From positions 3,387,501-3,451,500 of the forward strand of contig NZ_CP083956.1 of NCBI RefSeq assembly GCF_006442795.2: a stretch of 64,000 nt of DNA, in the 5' to 3' direction. The stretch is from Mesorhizobium sp. B1-1-8. GTDB lineage: Bacteria > Pseudomonadota > Alphaproteobacteria > Rhizobiales > Rhizobiaceae. This document shows, in pieces, positions 1 to 11,677 of this stretch. The position numbers were made by a program, and so were the translations under genes. The notes under the pieces are model-generated. The model saw only the letters and a program-made list of their open reading frames with translations, made no database searches and had not been told where the DNA came from. Position 1 is the first letter of the stretch; the number at the start of each line of letters is the position of its first letter.

Positions 1-28
1 CTTCGTTGACTTCACCAGCGACGCCGAA

Positions 29-229
29 TTAGCGCCACCAGCAGCGCCGCACCCTATGGCGGACGACATGGCGATGGCCATGCCGCCATACTACTCTTTT
101 CGTCACCACGACGCGGCATACCTGCCTGTGGCCATGCCAGTGCCTGGCCATCGCGGGCTCCGGCGTCATGACCGCCATGGACCCCGCCAACACCGCGGCT
201 CCGGTAAGGGTAAGGAAGAACTTCTTCAT
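29..229 (-). CDS. Small secreted His/Arg-rich protein
   Basis: This 66-residue protein begins with a typical Sec signal peptide: MKK, a hydrophobic stretch, and a likely cleavage after the AMA at residues 26-28. The mature part is about 38 residues, strongly basic and rich in His, Arg and Trp, with two cysteines that could form a disulfide. Small secreted basic proteins of this type are common in rhizobia and mostly uncharacterised; no enzyme motif is visible. It is transcribed away from rpsD. Export is well supported, the function is unknown, and metal or nucleic-acid binding would only be a guess from composition. Confidence 0.6.
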   Translation of the reverse strand: MKKFFLTLTGAAVLAGSMAVMTPEPAMARHWHGHRQVCRVVVTKRVVWRHGHRHVVRHRVRRCWWR

Positions 230-394
230 GGGAATTCGGACTCCTCTGCTCCAGTCCCCTCGTCAAAGTGTCAGAGCTTGGGCGTCCGGGGATTGGGCGC
301 ACCTCCCTCAGATGCCGTCGGCCTCCGCTACATCCGGCACCGCATGCAACTTTGAGATGTTATAGTGTTGCTCTCGGCGCTGCCACTCACAAGC

Positions 395-423
395 TTGACA
401 CCGGTTAAATCTCTGTTTACAGA
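395..423 (+). promoter_or_regulatory. Sigma-70-like promoter upstream of rpsD
   Basis: A perfect TTGACA at 395-400 is followed after 17 bases by TACAGA at 418-423, a plausible -35/-10 pair on the rpsD strand. A GC-rich hairpin follows directly at 432-453. The remaining leader to rpsD (to 596) shows no open frame. Apart from this pair and the hairpin, the gap 230-596 holds nothing I can name. Confidence 0.4.
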
Positions 424-431
424 CCCGCCAA

Positions 432-462
432 CACCGGGTGGCGACGCCCGGTGGTTTCTTTT
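432..462 (+). terminator. GC hairpin with T-rich tail before rpsD
   Basis: CACCGGG (432-438) pairs with CCCGGTG (447-453) over a short loop and is followed by a T-rich run. It looks like an intrinsic terminator or attenuator on the plus strand. No plus-strand gene lies immediately upstream, so it either ends a transcript entering from the left or lies within the rpsD leader as an attenuator. Confidence 0.4.
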
Positions 463-596
463 GACGTGTCCCGTGGGTTTTCCGTCGCGTTGCGTGGAAA
501 ACCCTGTCAGGTCTCGAAAACGGAGGCCAGAGGAGGGCGCGTTTCCTTCGCCCGGAGCCATGGGGTTCCGGGTATATTGTTTTGAAAGGGAATGCG

Positions 597-1214
597 ATGA
601 GCAAGCGCGAATCCGCGAAATACAAGATCGACCGCCGTCTTGGCGAAAATATCTGGGGCCGCCCGAAGTCCCCGGTCAACAAGCGTGAATACGGCCCCGG
701 CCAGCACGGCCAGCGCCGCAAGGGCAAGCTTTCCGATTTCGGCCTGCAGCTGCGCGCCAAGCAGAAGCTGAAGGGCCACTATGGCGACGTTTCGGAAAAG
801 CAGTTCCGCAAGGTCTATGAGGAGGCCAACCGCCGCAAGGGCGACACCTCGGAGAACCTGATCGGCCTGCTCGAGTCGCGCCTCGACGCGGTTGTCTACC
901 GCGCCAAGTTCGTTCCGACGATCTTCGCCGCCCGGCAGTTCGTCAACCACGGCCACGTCAACGTCAACGGCAAGCGCGTCAACATCGGTTCGTACCGCTG
1001 CAAGCCGGGCGACGTCATCGAGGTGCGCGAGAAGTCGAAGCAGCTCGTCATCGTGCTGGAATCGGTGGGCCTCGCCGAGCGCGACGTGCCGGACTACATC
1101 GAAGCCGACCACAACAAGATGACCGCGACCTTCGCTCGCGTTCCCGGCCTGGGCGACGTTCCGTTCGCCGTGCAGATGGAACCGAACCTGGTCGTCGAAT
1201 TCTACTCGCGCTGA
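597..1214 (+). CDS. rpsD: 30S ribosomal protein S4
   Basis: The 205-residue product is ribosomal protein S4, a primary 16S rRNA-binding protein of the small subunit. The N-terminal half carries the conserved [14 protein letters not shown] and YGPGQHGQ segments, and the S4 RNA-binding domain lies at roughly residues 93-155 around [12 protein letters not shown] and [11 protein letters not shown]. The ATG at 597 was chosen because an AAAGGG ribosome-binding site lies 6 bases upstream; an in-frame TTG at 582 would add five residues but precedes that site. The gene is monocistronic, as in most Hyphomicrobiales, with a strong terminator 25 bp after the stop. Confidence 0.98.
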   Translation: MSKRESAKYKIDRRLGENIWGRPKSPVNKREYGPGQHGQRRKGKLSDFGLQLRAKQKLKGHYGDVSEKQFRKVYEEANRRKGDTSENLIGLLESRLDAVVYRAKFVPTIFAARQFVNHGHVNVNGKRVNIGSYRCKPGDVIEVREKSKQLVIVLESVGLAERDVPDYIEADHNKMTATFARVPGLGDVPFAVQMEPNLVVEFYSR

Positions 1215-1238
1215 TCGGTTCCGACAGCCGCACCGTCG

Positions 1239-1267
1239 AAGGCCGCCCTCGAGGCGGCCTTTTCTTT
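1239..1267 (+). terminator. Intrinsic terminator of rpsD
   Basis: AAGGCCGCC (1239-1247) and GGCGGCCTT (1253-1261) form a perfect 9-bp stem over a 5-base loop, followed by a T-rich tract to 1267. It lies 25 bases after the rpsD stop and separates it from ttcA. Confidence 0.85.
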
Positions 1268-1317
1268 GTCCGCCATGTCCGCTATGCGAGCAACAGGACA
1301 CGTGGGGCATCGGCGCC

Positions 1318-2211
1318 ATGAATATGCTGCCAGATATCAAATCCCTCGAGCCGATCGGCGACGATGCCGAAGGCGGCTTTCATCCGCTGTTTGGCGACGT
1401 GCCGTCATCGGTAGAGTTCAACAAGCTGCGCAAGCGGCTGTTGAGGCTGACGCGCCAGGCGATCGAAGAGTTTGCCATGGTCAAGCCCGGCGAGCGCTGG
1501 CTGGTGGCGCTCTCCGGCGGCAAGGATTCCTACGGCCTGCTCGCCTTGCTGCTCGACCTCAAATGGCGTGGCCTGCTGCCGGTCGAGCTGCTCGCCTGCA
1601 ATCTCGACCAGGGCCAGCCGAATTTCCCGAAACACGTCCTGCCCGATTATCTCGAAAGCCACGGCATTGCCCACCGCATCGAATACCGGGACACTTATTC
1701 GGTGGTCACCGACAAATTGCCGGAGGGCAGCACCTATTGTTCGCTCTGCTCGCGACTGCGGCGCGGCCATCTCTACCGCATCGCGCGGGAGGAGGGCTGC
1801 GCGGCGCTGGTGCTTGGCCACCACCGCGAGGACATTCTCGAGACCTTCTTCATGAACCTCTTCCACGGGGGACGCCTCGCGGCCATGCCGCCCAAGCTCC
1901 TCAATGACGAAGGCGATGTGATGGTGCTGCGGCCGCTCGCCTATTGCGCGGAAGTGGATCTGGAAAAATTCGCCGATGCCATGAAATTCCCGATCATTCC
2001 GTGCGACCTCTGCGGCAGCCAGGAGGGGCTGCAGCGCAATGTCATGAAGGCGATGCTGGACGACATCGAAAAGCGCATGCCGGGCCGCAAGGACACGATG
2101 ATCCGCGCCATGACCAATGTGCGGCCCTCGCATCTGCTCGACAGGAAGCTATTCGATTTCGCAGCGCTCGACGCGAACCTCAACGCAGGGCACGATCAAG
2201 CCGGCGGCTGA
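1318..2211 (+). CDS. ttcA: tRNA 2-thiocytidine(32) synthetase TtcA
   Basis: TtcA is an ATP-dependent, iron-sulfur-containing enzyme that thiolates cytidine 32 of certain tRNAs in the cytoplasm. The 297-residue protein has the PP-loop motif SGGKDS at residues 66-71, the CSLC pair at 141-144 and a further CDLC at 229-232, matching the cysteines that hold the TtcA cluster, and a GHH motif near 167. Length is close to that of characterised TtcA proteins. It starts 103 bp after rpsD beyond that gene's terminator, so it is probably transcribed separately. Confidence 0.93.
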   Translation: MNMLPDIKSLEPIGDDAEGGFHPLFGDVPSSVEFNKLRKRLLRLTRQAIEEFAMVKPGERWLVALSGGKDSYGLLALLLDLKWRGLLPVELLACNLDQGQPNFPKHVLPDYLESHGIAHRIEYRDTYSVVTDKLPEGSTYCSLCSRLRRGHLYRIAREEGCAALVLGHHREDILETFFMNLFHGGRLAAMPPKLLNDEGDVMVLRPLAYCAEVDLEKFADAMKFPIIPCDLCGSQEGLQRNVMKAMLDDIEKRMPGRKDTMIRAMTNVRPSHLLDRKLFDFAALDANLNAGHDQAGG

Positions 2212-2251
2212 AAGATTCGACGCGACGTCGCGCAAATCCGGAGATCGCCGA

Positions 2252-2653
2252 ATGAAATCCCTGGCCGCGATTGCCGCCTTTACCATTGCAGTGGCTATCG
2301 GCTTCAGCGACGCAGCAGCGCAAAGACGCGCCTGTCACAGTCCCGATCCCATCGACACGCTTGAGGAAATGTCCGCCGCCATCTTCGCCTGCTGGCAGCC
2401 ACCACCTGGAACCGCGGGCATGTCGCTGACATTGCTGTTCTCGCTTCGCCGCAACGGCACCCTTATCGGCAAGCCTCGCGCGACATATTCCAATCTGGGA
2501 CCCGACGAGAAGCTCAACCGGGCTTTTGTGGCGTCTGTCCTGAAGGCGCTCGACACGGCTTTGCCACTGCCTTTTTCGGAAAGCATGGGTGGAGCAATCG
2601 CAGGGCGTGTGCTTGCCCCTCGCTTCACGGCAACAATCGAAGGGAGATCCTGA
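2252..2653 (+). CDS. Secreted protein, possibly TonB-C-like fold
   Basis: The ATG at 2252 gives a 133-residue protein with a clean signal peptide (cleavage near AAAQ, residue 22). The mature part contains an FSLRRNGTL-type segment followed by a helix ending in ALDTALPLPF. This resembles the strand-helix pattern of TonB C-terminal-like periplasmic proteins common in rhizobia, but the identification is tentative. Two cysteines (CHS and ACW) could form a disulfide. It starts 40 bp after ttcA and may share its transcript. Confidence 0.6.
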   Translation: MKSLAAIAAFTIAVAIGFSDAAAQRRACHSPDPIDTLEEMSAAIFACWQPPPGTAGMSLTLLFSLRRNGTLIGKPRATYSNLGPDEKLNRAFVASVLKALDTALPLPFSESMGGAIAGRVLAPRFTATIEGRS

Positions 2654-2678
2654 AGCGCGCCGGCGGCGCGCATTGAAG

Positions 2679-2760
2679 CATGTCTCCCGAAAGTGTGCAG
2701 CGGTTTCGGGACAAAGACACGCTTAAAATCAAGGACCTAAAGCAAGGTCGCGTGATTCCT
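2679..2760. repeat. Palindromic intergenic repeat, copy 1
   Basis: This copy contains the core AAAGTGTGCAGCGG at 2691-2704 flanked by an imperfect inverted repeat. Related cores in either orientation occur near 13392-13490 and, more diverged, at 23414-23461. It lies between convergent genes and contains no ORF. I infer a family of short dispersed palindromes rather than a gene. Confidence 0.6.
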
Positions 2761-2776
2761 TTTTCACTCGACCTGC

Positions 2777-4015
2777 TCAGACTGGCGGGTTGTGCGGCTG
2801 GAACAGCCGCCCGCGCTCGGCAATCAGGATCATCAGCAGGGCGGCCACCGAGACGCTGCAGAATCCGGCGGCGAGCGGCGTCACCGTGCCGTTATAGGCC
2901 TGGCCGATCAGCGTGCCGAGAATGCCGCCGAGGAAGGTCTGCATGAAGCCCAGGATGGACGAGGCCGTACCGGCAAGCTCGCCGAGCGGCTCCATGGCCA
3001 GCGCGTTGAAATTCGCGCCAAGGCCGCCAAAGGGCAGCATCGCGCAGGCGAAGAAGGTGATGAACAGCCAGAGCGGCATGTTCATTTCGAGCGAGACGAC
3101 CAGCCAGGCCAGGCTGATGCTGAGGAAGAGCAGCAGGGCGCCCTGCGACAGGCGGCGCATGCCGACCCGTCCGACAAGCCGCGCGTTGAGGAAGTTCGAA
3201 AACGCGAGCACGCCGGCGACGCCGGCGAAGATCAGCGGGAACAGCTCGCCGACATGAAAGATGTTGAGATAGATCTGCTGGGCAGAGTTGATGAAGCCGA
3301 ACATCGCGCCGAAGATGAAGGTGCTGGCGAAGGCATAGCAAAGCGCGATACGGTTGGTGAGCACGATGCGGAAGCCGCCGACGATGGCGTTGACCGTCAG
3401 CGGGCGGCGATATTCGGGATGCAGTGTCTCCGGCAGGCGTAGCAGCGCCCACGCCGAGACGATCAGCGCGCCGATGGCCATGGTGACGAAGATCCAGTGC
3501 CATGTGGCGAACAGCATGATGAACTGGCCGATGCCGGGCGCGACGACCGGGATGGCCATGAACACCATGAAGATCAGCGACATCACCTCGGCCATGCGGC
3601 GGCCGTCGAACGTGTCGCGCACGATCGAGACGGCAATGACGCGGGTCGCCGCGGCGCCGATGCCTTGCACGAGCCGTAAGGCAAGCAGGGTGGCGAAGGT
3701 CGGGGCGACGGCAGCCGCGGCAGCCGCGGCCACATAGATGATCAGGCCGGCGACAAGCGGCGCGCGGCGCCCGAACCGGTCGGAAAGCGGGCCGAAGAAA
3801 AGCTGGCCGCCGCCGAAGCCGAGAATATAGGCGGCGATCACATACTGCCGGTGGTTCTCGTTCTCGACGCCGAGCGAGGCGCCGATCTGCTGCAGGGCCG
3901 GCAGCATGATGTCGATAGCGAGCGAGTTGAGCGCCATCAGCGCCGCGCAGAGCGCGATGAATTCCCAGCGCGGAATGGGCAGTGCCCGTTGCGTCGCTTG
4001 CAGCTGCTTGTCCAC
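2777..4015 (-). CDS. Bcr/CflA family MFS drug efflux transporter
   Basis: A 412-residue inner-membrane protein with about 12 hydrophobic segments, matching the major facilitator superfamily DHA1 drug:proton antiporters. The family motif between TM2 and TM3, GPLSDRFGRR, is at residues 75-84, and the N-terminal SLAIDIMLPALQQIG is typical of Bcr/CflA members. A run of alanines follows in TM3. It is predicted to export small toxic compounds using the proton gradient; the substrate cannot be read from sequence. It lies downstream of grxD on the same strand with a 130-bp gap. Confidence 0.88.
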   Translation of the reverse strand: MDKQLQATQRALPIPRWEFIALCAALMALNSLAIDIMLPALQQIGASLGVENENHRQYVIAAYILGFGGGQLFFGPLSDRFGRRAPLVAGLIIYVAAAAAAAVAPTFATLLALRLVQGIGAAATRVIAVSIVRDTFDGRRMAEVMSLIFMVFMAIPVVAPGIGQFIMLFATWHWIFVTMAIGALIVSAWALLRLPETLHPEYRRPLTVNAIVGGFRIVLTNRIALCYAFASTFIFGAMFGFINSAQQIYLNIFHVGELFPLIFAGVAGVLAFSNFLNARLVGRVGMRRLSQGALLLFLSISLAWLVVSLEMNMPLWLFITFFACAMLPFGGLGANFNALAMEPLGELAGTASSILGFMQTFLGGILGTLIGQAYNGTVTPLAAGFCSVSVAALLMILIAERGRLFQPHNPPV

Positions 4016-4145
4016 GGCAAATCCGATCGTTCAAACGAACATGCGCCGGCAGACCGGCGCATCGGTTCGTCCTTTAATGCCGAGGTTGGGGGCGGCCCCG
4101 GATGCTTTGGCGCTCGCCGGCCAGGCGGCCGCCACGAAAATCAGT

Positions 4146-4481
4146 TCAGGCAGCGCCTTTGACGCTGACGCCCTTTTCGACCAGGAAGCTCTGCAATTCG
4201 CCGGCCTGGAACATCTCGCGCACAATGTCGCAACCGCCGACGAACTGGCCCTTGACGTAAAGCTGCGGGATGGTCGGCCAGTTGGAATATTCCTTGATGC
4301 CCTGGCGCAGTTCCGCCGAGTCGAGCACGTTGACGCCTTTGTAGTCGGCGCCGATATAGTCGAGGATTTGCACCACCTGGCCGGAGAAGCCGCATTGCGG
4401 GAAACCGGGCGTGCCCTTCATGAAGAGCACGACGTCGTTGCCCTTCACTTCGCTGTCGATGTAGTCGTTGATGCCAGTCAT
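4146..4481 (-). CDS. grxD: Monothiol glutaredoxin, Grx4 family
   Basis: The 111-residue protein has the CGFS active site at residues 30-33, which marks the monothiol glutaredoxins that bind a [2Fe-2S] cluster with glutathione and pass it to target proteins. Other family marks are FMKGTP before the site, the WPTIPQLY segment with its cis-proline, and GGCD near the C-terminus. The ATG at 4481 has a good AAAGGA site upstream. The partner protein BolA is encoded 150 bp upstream on the same strand, consistent with a Grx-BolA iron-sulfur module. Confidence 0.95.
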   Translation of the reverse strand: MTGINDYIDSEVKGNDVVLFMKGTPGFPQCGFSGQVVQILDYIGADYKGVNVLDSAELRQGIKEYSNWPTIPQLYVKGQFVGGCDIVREMFQAGELQSFLVEKGVSVKGAA

Positions 4482-4631
4482 GGACGATCCTTTCACGCCT
4501 GTGGGAGTCAGGCTCGAAACATGTCCTTCAAATAAACCCATAGATTGGCTGAAACAAGACGTTAGCCGCCATGCCGTCCAAATGGCGCAAGAGATGGCGC
4601 GGTTTGGGCCAAGCCAGGTGGCATCAAATTC

Positions 4632-4865
4632 TCAGTCGGGAACGCTGGTCTGCAGGGCAAGGGCATGCAGCACGCCGCCCATATTGCCCTTCAGCGCATC
4701 ATAGACCATCTGGTGCTGCTGGACGCGGCTTTTGCCGCGAAAGCTTTCCGCCACCACTTCGGCCGCATAGTGATCGCCGTCGCCGGCCAGATCGCGAATC
4801 GTCACCTTGGCGTCTGGAATGCCTTCCTTGATCAGCTTTTCGATGTCGTGGGCATCCATTGCCAT
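4632..4865 (-). CDS. bolA: BolA family protein
   Basis: A 77-residue BolA-type protein with the family core VTIRDLAGDGDHYAAEVVA and the C-terminal RVQQHQMVYDALKG segment containing the conserved His. BolA proteins pair with monothiol glutaredoxins to form [2Fe-2S] complexes involved in cluster delivery and iron signalling. The ATG at 4865 is preceded by AGGA at normal spacing; the second in-frame ATG at 4859 is less well placed. It lies between the purL block and grxD on the same strand. Confidence 0.92.
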   Translation of the reverse strand: MAMDAHDIEKLIKEGIPDAKVTIRDLAGDGDHYAAEVVAESFRGKSRVQQHQMVYDALKGNMGGVLHALALQTSVPD

Positions 4866-4977
4866 GGCGAAATCCTGTTTCGAGCGGGTGAGCGGCCCGC
4901 GTAAAGAGAGTCGGGTGAGCCTAAAGCCTTTCCGGTCCGGATTGAAGCCGTTCCGTCCAACTCGCCAAGGCATGGGC

Positions 4978-5492
4978 TCACGAGATGGTTTCGTGCGATC
5001 CACCGTCTGCTTGATCATCCTCGCGGGTCGAAAAGGCGCGGCCAAGGCTGAATGCCAGCACGTAGAGCGGGATGTTGATCACCAGGCTGACGATCGGCAG
5101 ATAGCTGGTCATCTGCCAGGCAAGTGAGAAGAAGGGCTGTCCGTAGCCATCGCAGATAAGCGAGGAGCCATACTCCCATAGCGCCCCCATAACCATCGCG
5201 GCGGCGAAAAGCCTGATGCAGGTGACGAGATGCTTCGCCCGCGCCGGCTCCGGTAAAAGCCGATTCCACAAGACAAGGCAGATAAGCGGAACCACATAGA
5301 AAAGGTTCTGCACTGCCAGCATCGAAAGCGTGCTGTTGGCTGCGGCAAGGAATTGCTCGCGTGTCTCCAGCCGGGTGCAGGTCTCGCTGGACGTCGTCGA
5401 CAAGAGGAAAAAGACGAACGGCCCGAGACACCAGAAGAAGAACAGCGACGGCCAGAAGACGACTGCAACCAGCGCCCTGGCGCCCAGCCTGG

Positions 5493-5496
<4 letters not shown>
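4978..5496 (-). CDS. Hypothetical membrane protein with four TM segments
   Basis: An integral membrane protein of about 172 residues with four predicted hydrophobic segments, a short basic N-terminus and a charged C-terminal tail. It has two cysteines in the first periplasmic loop region and is unlike any family I can name. The TTG at 5496 overlaps the purL stop (TTTGA), suggesting translational coupling; another TTG at 5526 would extend 10 codons into purL. No ATG start fits the hydrophobic N-terminus. Its product and function are unknown. Confidence 0.6.
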
Positions 5497-7724
<2,228 letters not shown>

Positions 7725-7842
7725 GGGCGGCGTTTTTTTATCCGTGGGAGCGGGATTTTTCAGTCCCCCTCTTATCGCAAGCTTTGGCGCGATACACCCC
7801 ATAGGCCGACGAAAAACGCCGGAAGCCACAGCTCGGCGTGTC

Positions 7843-9255
7843 TCAGGAAAAGCTGTCGTAGCCGGCGCGGCCTTCCTCGAGCAGCCGCCGGATGATCGCG
7901 ACGCCGCCGGCGACATCCTCGCGCCGCCTCGGTTGCGAAACGCCGAAGCGCACGCCGTGGAAGACGTGCTCGGAACGCCCTGCCTTGAACTCGTCCTCGT
8001 CGTCGATGAGCAGGCCATGTTCGAGACAGGCTTTCTTGAAGGTGCCGGACAGCCATGGGTCGGGCAAGGTGAGCCAGACGAAGGGTATTCTTTCGTGCGA
8101 CCTGAAGACGAAGCCGGCCAAGGTCTCGCGCACGATCGCGATGCGGGCACCGATTTCGGCGATGCTGCGCCGGCGGATGTCGCCGGCCTGGCCGGACAGC
8201 ACCAGCCGCGCATTCACCTCGGCCAGCAGGAAGGGCATGCCGCCGGTCATCATCTTGTGGGCGACGCGAATGCGATGACGATAGGCGGGCGGGCACGACA
8301 GCCAGCCGCCGCGAATGCCGGCGGCGACCGATTTCGACAAGCCGCCGGCGACAATGGTGCGTTCAGGCGCATAGTCGGCCATCAGCGGCGTCGGGTCTTC
8401 AGTCAAGCCGCCATAAAGATCGTCCTCAATGAGGACGACGTTGTATTCACGCGCAATCCGCGCGATCGCCGCGCGGCGCGACGCCGGCAAGATCGCCAGC
8501 GTGGGGTTTTGCGCTGTCGGCATCAGAAAGATCATTTTCGGATGCTTTTGTGCGCAGACGCGTTCGAAATCCTCGGGGTCGATGCCTTCTTCGTCCGATG
8601 CCACCAGCGCCGTGCGCCGGCCGATAAGGCCGGCACTGCGGGAAATCTGCGAATAGGTGAGGTGCTCGAAGGCGACATAGTCACCGGGCGTGGTCAGCGC
8701 CGCGATCGCCGCCATCACGGCGGCATGGGTGCCAAGCGTCGGCACGATGGAATCGGGCGAGGGGCGGAACGAATTGCGCGCCAGCCACCGGCTGCCTGCC
8801 TCGTACCAGCGCTCGGGAAAGTCCCTGGTGTAGCTTGAAATCTCGTGCGGATGATCCTGCGCCGTGCGCGACAGCATGTCCGCGATGATGGCGCCCTGGC
8901 CGATGTCGGGCGCGGCGGTGCTGTCGAAGCGCAGTTTGCCGGGCGGCGCATCGATATGGCGCGTGCCTTGCACGCCGGGCTCGATGAATTCGGGCGTCGC
9001 GGCTTCCGATTGCTGGGCGAGCACATAAGTGCCGCGCCCGACTTCGCCGCTCACCAGCCCGCGTTCGCGCAGCAGCTGGTAGGCCCTGCCGACGGTGCCG
9101 ACCGTCGTGCCGATGTCATAGGCGAGGTCGCGCTGCGGCGGCAGTTTTGCACCGGCATCGATGACGCCCTTGTCGATATCTGACTCAATGCTGTCAGCAA
9201 GGCGCTGATACAGGGGGCCGGAGCCGGAAGAGAGATCGGGGAGCCAACTTGTCAT
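7843..9255 (-). CDS. MocR-type GntR/aminotransferase transcriptional regulator
   Basis: A 470-residue MocR-family protein. Residues 1-75 form a GntR winged helix-turn-helix ([22 protein letters not shown]), and residues 100-465 form a fold-type I aminotransferase-like domain with the PLP lysine in GGLSKSV at K308 and the Asn/Asp pair in TAQNP and IEDDLY. MocR proteins sense PLP or amino compounds and usually control an adjacent divergent gene. Here the divergent neighbour is a DUF1127 gene whose start is only 43 bp away, so both probably share one control region. Confidence 0.9.
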   Translation of the reverse strand: MTSWLPDLSSGSGPLYQRLADSIESDIDKGVIDAGAKLPPQRDLAYDIGTTVGTVGRAYQLLRERGLVSGEVGRGTYVLAQQSEAATPEFIEPGVQGTRHIDAPPGKLRFDSTAAPDIGQGAIIADMLSRTAQDHPHEISSYTRDFPERWYEAGSRWLARNSFRPSPDSIVPTLGTHAAVMAAIAALTTPGDYVAFEHLTYSQISRSAGLIGRRTALVASDEEGIDPEDFERVCAQKHPKMIFLMPTAQNPTLAILPASRRAAIARIAREYNVVLIEDDLYGGLTEDPTPLMADYAPERTIVAGGLSKSVAAGIRGGWLSCPPAYRHRIRVAHKMMTGGMPFLLAEVNARLVLSGQAGDIRRRSIAEIGARIAIVRETLAGFVFRSHERIPFVWLTLPDPWLSGTFKKACLEHGLLIDDEDEFKAGRSEHVFHGVRFGVSQPRRREDVAGGVAIIRRLLEEGRAGYDSFS

Positions 9256-9298
9256 GGTAACAATTTTCTATATTGCACCGCGAGACGAGTCAATCGAT

Positions 9299-9586
9299 AT
9301 GAAATCACAGGCGGCAAGGGCACAATCCATCAATTTGGCGGAACGAGAGATGAATACAATTGATACATTCCGTGGTGCTGAATTGCATGGGCGCCCCGCG
9401 GTCAGCCGCGGGTTTGCCGGCCGTTTCGTGTTCGTGCTGGGCTCCATCGCCAGGCAGATCGACCGCACGCTGCAGCGCCGGCGTGGCCGCCTTGCGCTCA
9501 TGGAGATGACCGACGAGCAGCTCAAGGATATCGGCATCTCGCGCTGCGACGCCCATCGCGAAGGCATCAGGCCATTCTGGGAATGA
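9299..9586 (+). CDS. DUF1127 family small protein
   Basis: A 95-residue (or 78 if started at the ATG at 9350) basic protein ending in the DUF1127 signature LMEMTDEQLKDIGISRCDA. Small DUF1127 proteins of alphaproteobacteria bind RNA or act in stress and nutrient adaptation; an arginine-rich stretch (QRRRGR) precedes the signature. The later ATG gives a more usual family length, so the start is open. It is transcribed divergently from the mocR gene and is its likely target. Confidence 0.8.
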   Translation: MKSQAARAQSINLAEREMNTIDTFRGAELHGRPAVSRGFAGRFVFVLGSIARQIDRTLQRRRGRLALMEMTDEQLKDIGISRCDAHREGIRPFWE

Positions 9587-9634
9587 TTCCTGGTTCGGTT
9601 TGATCGGACAGCAGGATGGACGCCGGCCTGCGGA

Positions 9635-10264
9635 TCATTTCCGCAGCCTGGCGATACCATGGTCGACAAGCACGGCAAGCACGCACAGCCCGAGGAACAG
9701 AGCCGTCGTGGCCAACGCCGAGATGGCGACGCTGGCTGCACCGTTTTTCGCCACGTCGAGAAACGGGTAGGGCACTTCGCCCGCGATCGGCGCGCGTATC
9801 AGCGCATAGCCGAGATAGGCGAGCGGATAGATCATCCACCACGAAATGTCGCGCCAGCGCGTGCTGCCGTCGGCTCCCGCGATCAGCCACCACAGCACGA
9901 AGATCAGCGGCGTCACGTAGTGGAGCAGGATATCGCACAACAGGAACAGGCCTTCCGGCGCCCACAGGCGCGCCAGTACGGTCGAATAGACGATGAAGAC
10001 CAGCGTCACGGCGACCGCGACGCCCGCCCGCATGCGTTTCCCGGCGAAGGCCGGGAACCAGGCATAGCCGGCGGGCGAGAGCAGCGAAGCGTGCACCAGC
10101 ACGGCGCCGATGTTGGTCAGGATGGTGAAGAAGCTAAAATAGAAGACGATCGAGCCAAGCAGGCCGCGGCCGGCCGCCATCGACGCCGGCAAGGTGATCG
10201 AGAACTGCAGGACAAGTGCTATCAGGCCGATGGCCAGTCCCGCGAATTGCAGGAACCGGCCCAT
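9635..10264 (-). CDS. Pr6Pr family membrane protein
   Basis: A 209-residue integral membrane protein with six hydrophobic segments, an FFTILTNIGAVLVH segment in the first third and an HYVTPLIFVLWWL segment in the middle. This pattern fits the Pr6Pr/FAR-17a-like family of six-TM proteins, some of which in eukaryotes hydrolyse fatty-acid esters; bacterial members are uncharacterised. The ATG at 10264 lies 7 bp after the preceding lipoprotein gene's stop, so the two are probably cotranscribed. Confidence 0.7.
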   Translation of the reverse strand: MGRFLQFAGLAIGLIALVLQFSITLPASMAAGRGLLGSIVFYFSFFTILTNIGAVLVHASLLSPAGYAWFPAFAGKRMRAGVAVAVTLVFIVYSTVLARLWAPEGLFLLCDILLHYVTPLIFVLWWLIAGADGSTRWRDISWWMIYPLAYLGYALIRAPIAGEVPYPFLDVAKNGAASVAISALATTALFLGLCVLAVLVDHGIARLRK

Positions 10265-10271
10265 GGCAGGC

Positions 10272-10682
10272 TCACGCGGCCGCTGCGCACGACGGATTGC
10301 CGGCTTGCCAGCGGGCAATGTCGGAGCCGATGCGCGCGCCGAGCGGCTCGGCCATCAGCGGGCCGAATGCATCGACGCGGCTGGAATAGCCTTGCGCCTG
10401 AACGACCAAAAGCGGTTTGCCGCCGTAGTGCTTGGCGGGCACCAGCAGGAAGCGCGGCGTACCGCTGTAGGAGTTGAGCTCGTTGGCCATCTGATAGGCC
10501 TTGAAGGCCGGATCCTTGCTGGCGATCCAGCATTTATGCGCCGATATCGCCACCTGTTCCATCGCCAGCAGCGAAGCGCTCTTGCCCGAAGCCACCGGCG
10601 CGGTCTTCGGACCGGACTGGCAGGAGGCCAGCGCAAGGCCGGCGGCGGCCATGAGAGCATAGCGCGCAATCGTCAGTCTCAT
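10272..10682 (-). CDS. Putative lipoprotein
   Basis: A 136-residue protein with a signal peptide ending in the lipobox LASC, so Cys21 is the likely lipidated residue. The mature part has a KCW motif and ends in a cysteine-containing NPSCAAAA tail, allowing one disulfide. No functional domain is recognised. It lies 57 bp downstream of purQ and just upstream of the Pr6Pr gene on the same strand, probably as a passenger of the purine operon. Confidence 0.7.
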   Translation of the reverse strand: MRLTIARYALMAAAGLALASCQSGPKTAPVASGKSASLLAMEQVAISAHKCWIASKDPAFKAYQMANELNSYSGTPRFLLVPAKHYGGKPLLVVQAQGYSSRVDAFGPLMAEPLGARIGSDIARWQAGNPSCAAAA

Positions 10683-10739
10683 GGCCAGTCCGCCCGTCGT
10701 TCTGAAGGAATTGTTCTGAAGAAATTTTTCGAGACAATA

Positions 10740-11408
10740 TCAAGCGGCGATGCCGAGAGCGCTTTCGAACAGCGCGCGGCCGTCATTGCCGCCATGCGCC
10801 GCCTCGATCAGGTTCTCCGGATGCGGCATCAGGCCGAGCACATTGCCCTTGTCGTTGACTATGCCGGCGATGTCGTTGATCGAGCCGTTCGGATTGGTGT
10901 TTTCGGCATAGCGGAACACCACCTGGCCTTCGCCTTCGAGGCGGGCAAGCGTCTCGGCGTCGGCAAAATAATTGCCGTCGTGGTGCGCCACCGGCGAGCG
11001 GATGATCTGGCCTGGCCGGTAGCGGCGGGTAAACATGGTGTTGGCGTTGGCGATCTCGAGCTTCACCTGCCGGCAGACGAATTTCAGCGAGGAATTGCGC
11101 ATCAGGGCGCCCGGCAGCAGGCCCGCCTCGACCAGGATCTGGAAGCCGTTGCAGACGCCGATCACCGTGACCCCTTTGGCGGCTTTTTCGGCCACGGCCC
11201 GCATCACCGGCATGCGTGCCGCGATCGCGCCGCAACGCAGATAGTCGCCGAAGGAGAAACCGCCGGGGATAGCAATCAGGTCGACATCGGGGATTTCGGT
11301 ATCGGTCTGCCAAACGGTCGCCGGCGCCTGGCCGGAAATCTTGGTCAGCGCCGCAATCATGTCGCGGTCGCGGTTGAGGCCGGGGAGAAGGACGACGGCT
11401 GATTTCAT
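10740..11408 (-). CDS. purQ: Phosphoribosylformylglycinamidine synthase subunit PurQ
   Basis: The 222-residue class I glutamine amidotransferase subunit releases ammonia from glutamine for PurL. The nucleophile is C86 in GVCNGFQ, and the His/Glu of the triad lie in GLMPHPEN near 196-198. The oxyanion region [10 protein letters not shown] is also present. Its ATG overlaps the stop of the upstream 84-codon gene (ATGA), giving translational coupling. It forms the FGAM synthase complex with PurS and PurL. Confidence 0.97.
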   Translation of the reverse strand: MKSAVVLLPGLNRDRDMIAALTKISGQAPATVWQTDTEIPDVDLIAIPGGFSFGDYLRCGAIAARMPVMRAVAEKAAKGVTVIGVCNGFQILVEAGLLPGALMRNSSLKFVCRQVKLEIANANTMFTRRYRPGQIIRSPVAHHDGNYFADAETLARLEGEGQVVFRYAENTNPNGSINDIAGIVNDKGNVLGLMPHPENLIEAAHGGNDGRALFESALGIAA

Positions 11409-11659
11409 TTCGGTTCGTAAGGCCTCTGGCTCTCGGCAAGCTCGCGCAGGTCTAGGCGGCGCTCGATGCGTTCGAGGCGATCGTCTTGACGGGCGAGAAT
11501 TCCGTAGATGTTATGTATATCGCTTTGAGTTGCCGCCATGTGGCCCCGAAGCACGTTCATCTCTCGCTTCTGCTCGGAAAAGTCCTGGCGAAGCTCCGCA
11601 ACCTCGTGATGGACACGCTTCAGAAGCTCGTACATCAACTCGTTCGTGGCTTCCGGCAT
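11405..11659 (-). CDS. Short coiled-coil protein between purS and purQ
   Basis: An 84-residue, highly charged and almost entirely helical protein with heptad-like spacing ([17 protein letters not shown], then [19 protein letters not shown]), so a coiled coil is likely. It has no signal peptide or catalytic motif. It starts 18 bp after purS ends and its stop overlaps the purQ start in ATGA, so it is translated together with PurS and PurQ. I do not recognise a named family; the position suggests an accessory of the FGAM synthase complex or a passenger gene. Confidence 0.7.
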   Translation of the reverse strand: MPEATNELMYELLKRVHHEVAELRQDFSEQKREMNVLRGHMAATQSDIHNIYGILARQDDRLERIERRLDLRELAESQRPYEPK

Positions 11660-11677
11660 AGTGCCTCCAGCACAACC

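Noticed and set aside
432..462. Independent sRNA upstream of rpsD
   Set aside because: The promoter-like pair ends only a few bases before the hairpin, so a transcript from it would be too short; it fits an attenuator or terminator better.
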